A stretch of DNA of 13,697 nt from Deltaproteobacteria bacterium. Lineage in GTDB: Bacteria; Desulfobacterota; JADFXK01. The stretch covers positions 1-13,697 of the forward strand of contig JADFYC010000060.1 of NCBI GenBank assembly GCA_015233295.1. Direction: 5' to 3'. Under the pieces are notes generated by a model, which saw only the letters and a list, made by a program, of their open reading frames with translations, was not told the origin of the DNA and ran no database searches. Position 1 is the stretch's first letter. Each line of letters starts with the position of its first letter. Below, piece after piece: positions 13,692-13,697 of the stretch. Both the position numbers and the translations under genes were made by a program.

Positions 13692-13697
13692 TATACA

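Overview
The window looks like part of a chromosome from an anaerobic Desulfobacterota-type (deltaproteobacterial) bacterium. This is an inference from gene content: sigma-54 two-component control, a stand-alone KdpD sensor domain, a TRAP transporter, a CGGC-domain protein, an Rpn/DUF4351-type nuclease and a type III CRISPR accessory module. No rRNA or other phylogenetic marker is present.

Left part (1-5123): a three-gene minus-strand operon encodes a membrane histidine kinase (3122-4960), a short KdpD-type sensor protein without its own kinase (1908-3077) and an NtrC-class sigma-54 response regulator (490-1851). A good -24/-12 promoter sits 28 bases upstream of the kinase start. Behind it lie two copies of a TTTCA-N3-TGAAA-like inverted repeat, 32 bp apart. 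The same layout recurs at 240-373, with the same 32-bp pitch and nearly the same distance to the promoter. It points left towards a 33-residue single-helix ORF (KdpF-like in size) and a start codon at base 3 whose gene runs off the window. I read this as a regulator controlling its own operon and a neighbouring, probably potassium-related, operon.

Middle part (5248-9939): a complete TRAP transporter operon (dctP-dctQ-dctM, minus strand) has a strong sigma-70-type promoter and a likely terminator. Next comes a small plus-strand CGGC-domain protein with a variant motif, converging with and overlapping by 4 bp a cytosolic beta-N-acetylhexosaminidase (NagZ).

Right part (9953-13697): an Rpn-family PD-(D/E)XK nuclease has a perfect-consensus promoter but a TTG start. 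After it comes a short CRISPR array of five repeats, in which two internal repeats belong to a different sequence type that keeps only the handle-proximal 13 bases. Then come a CARF-HEPN ribonuclease (Csx1/TIGR02221 type) with an altered DxTHG motif and a csx20 remnant with no start codon, apparently cut at its 5' end by an insertion-sequence end. No cas10, cas6 or adaptation genes are visible. The rightmost 80 bases are very AT-rich and carry an outward-facing promoter candidate.
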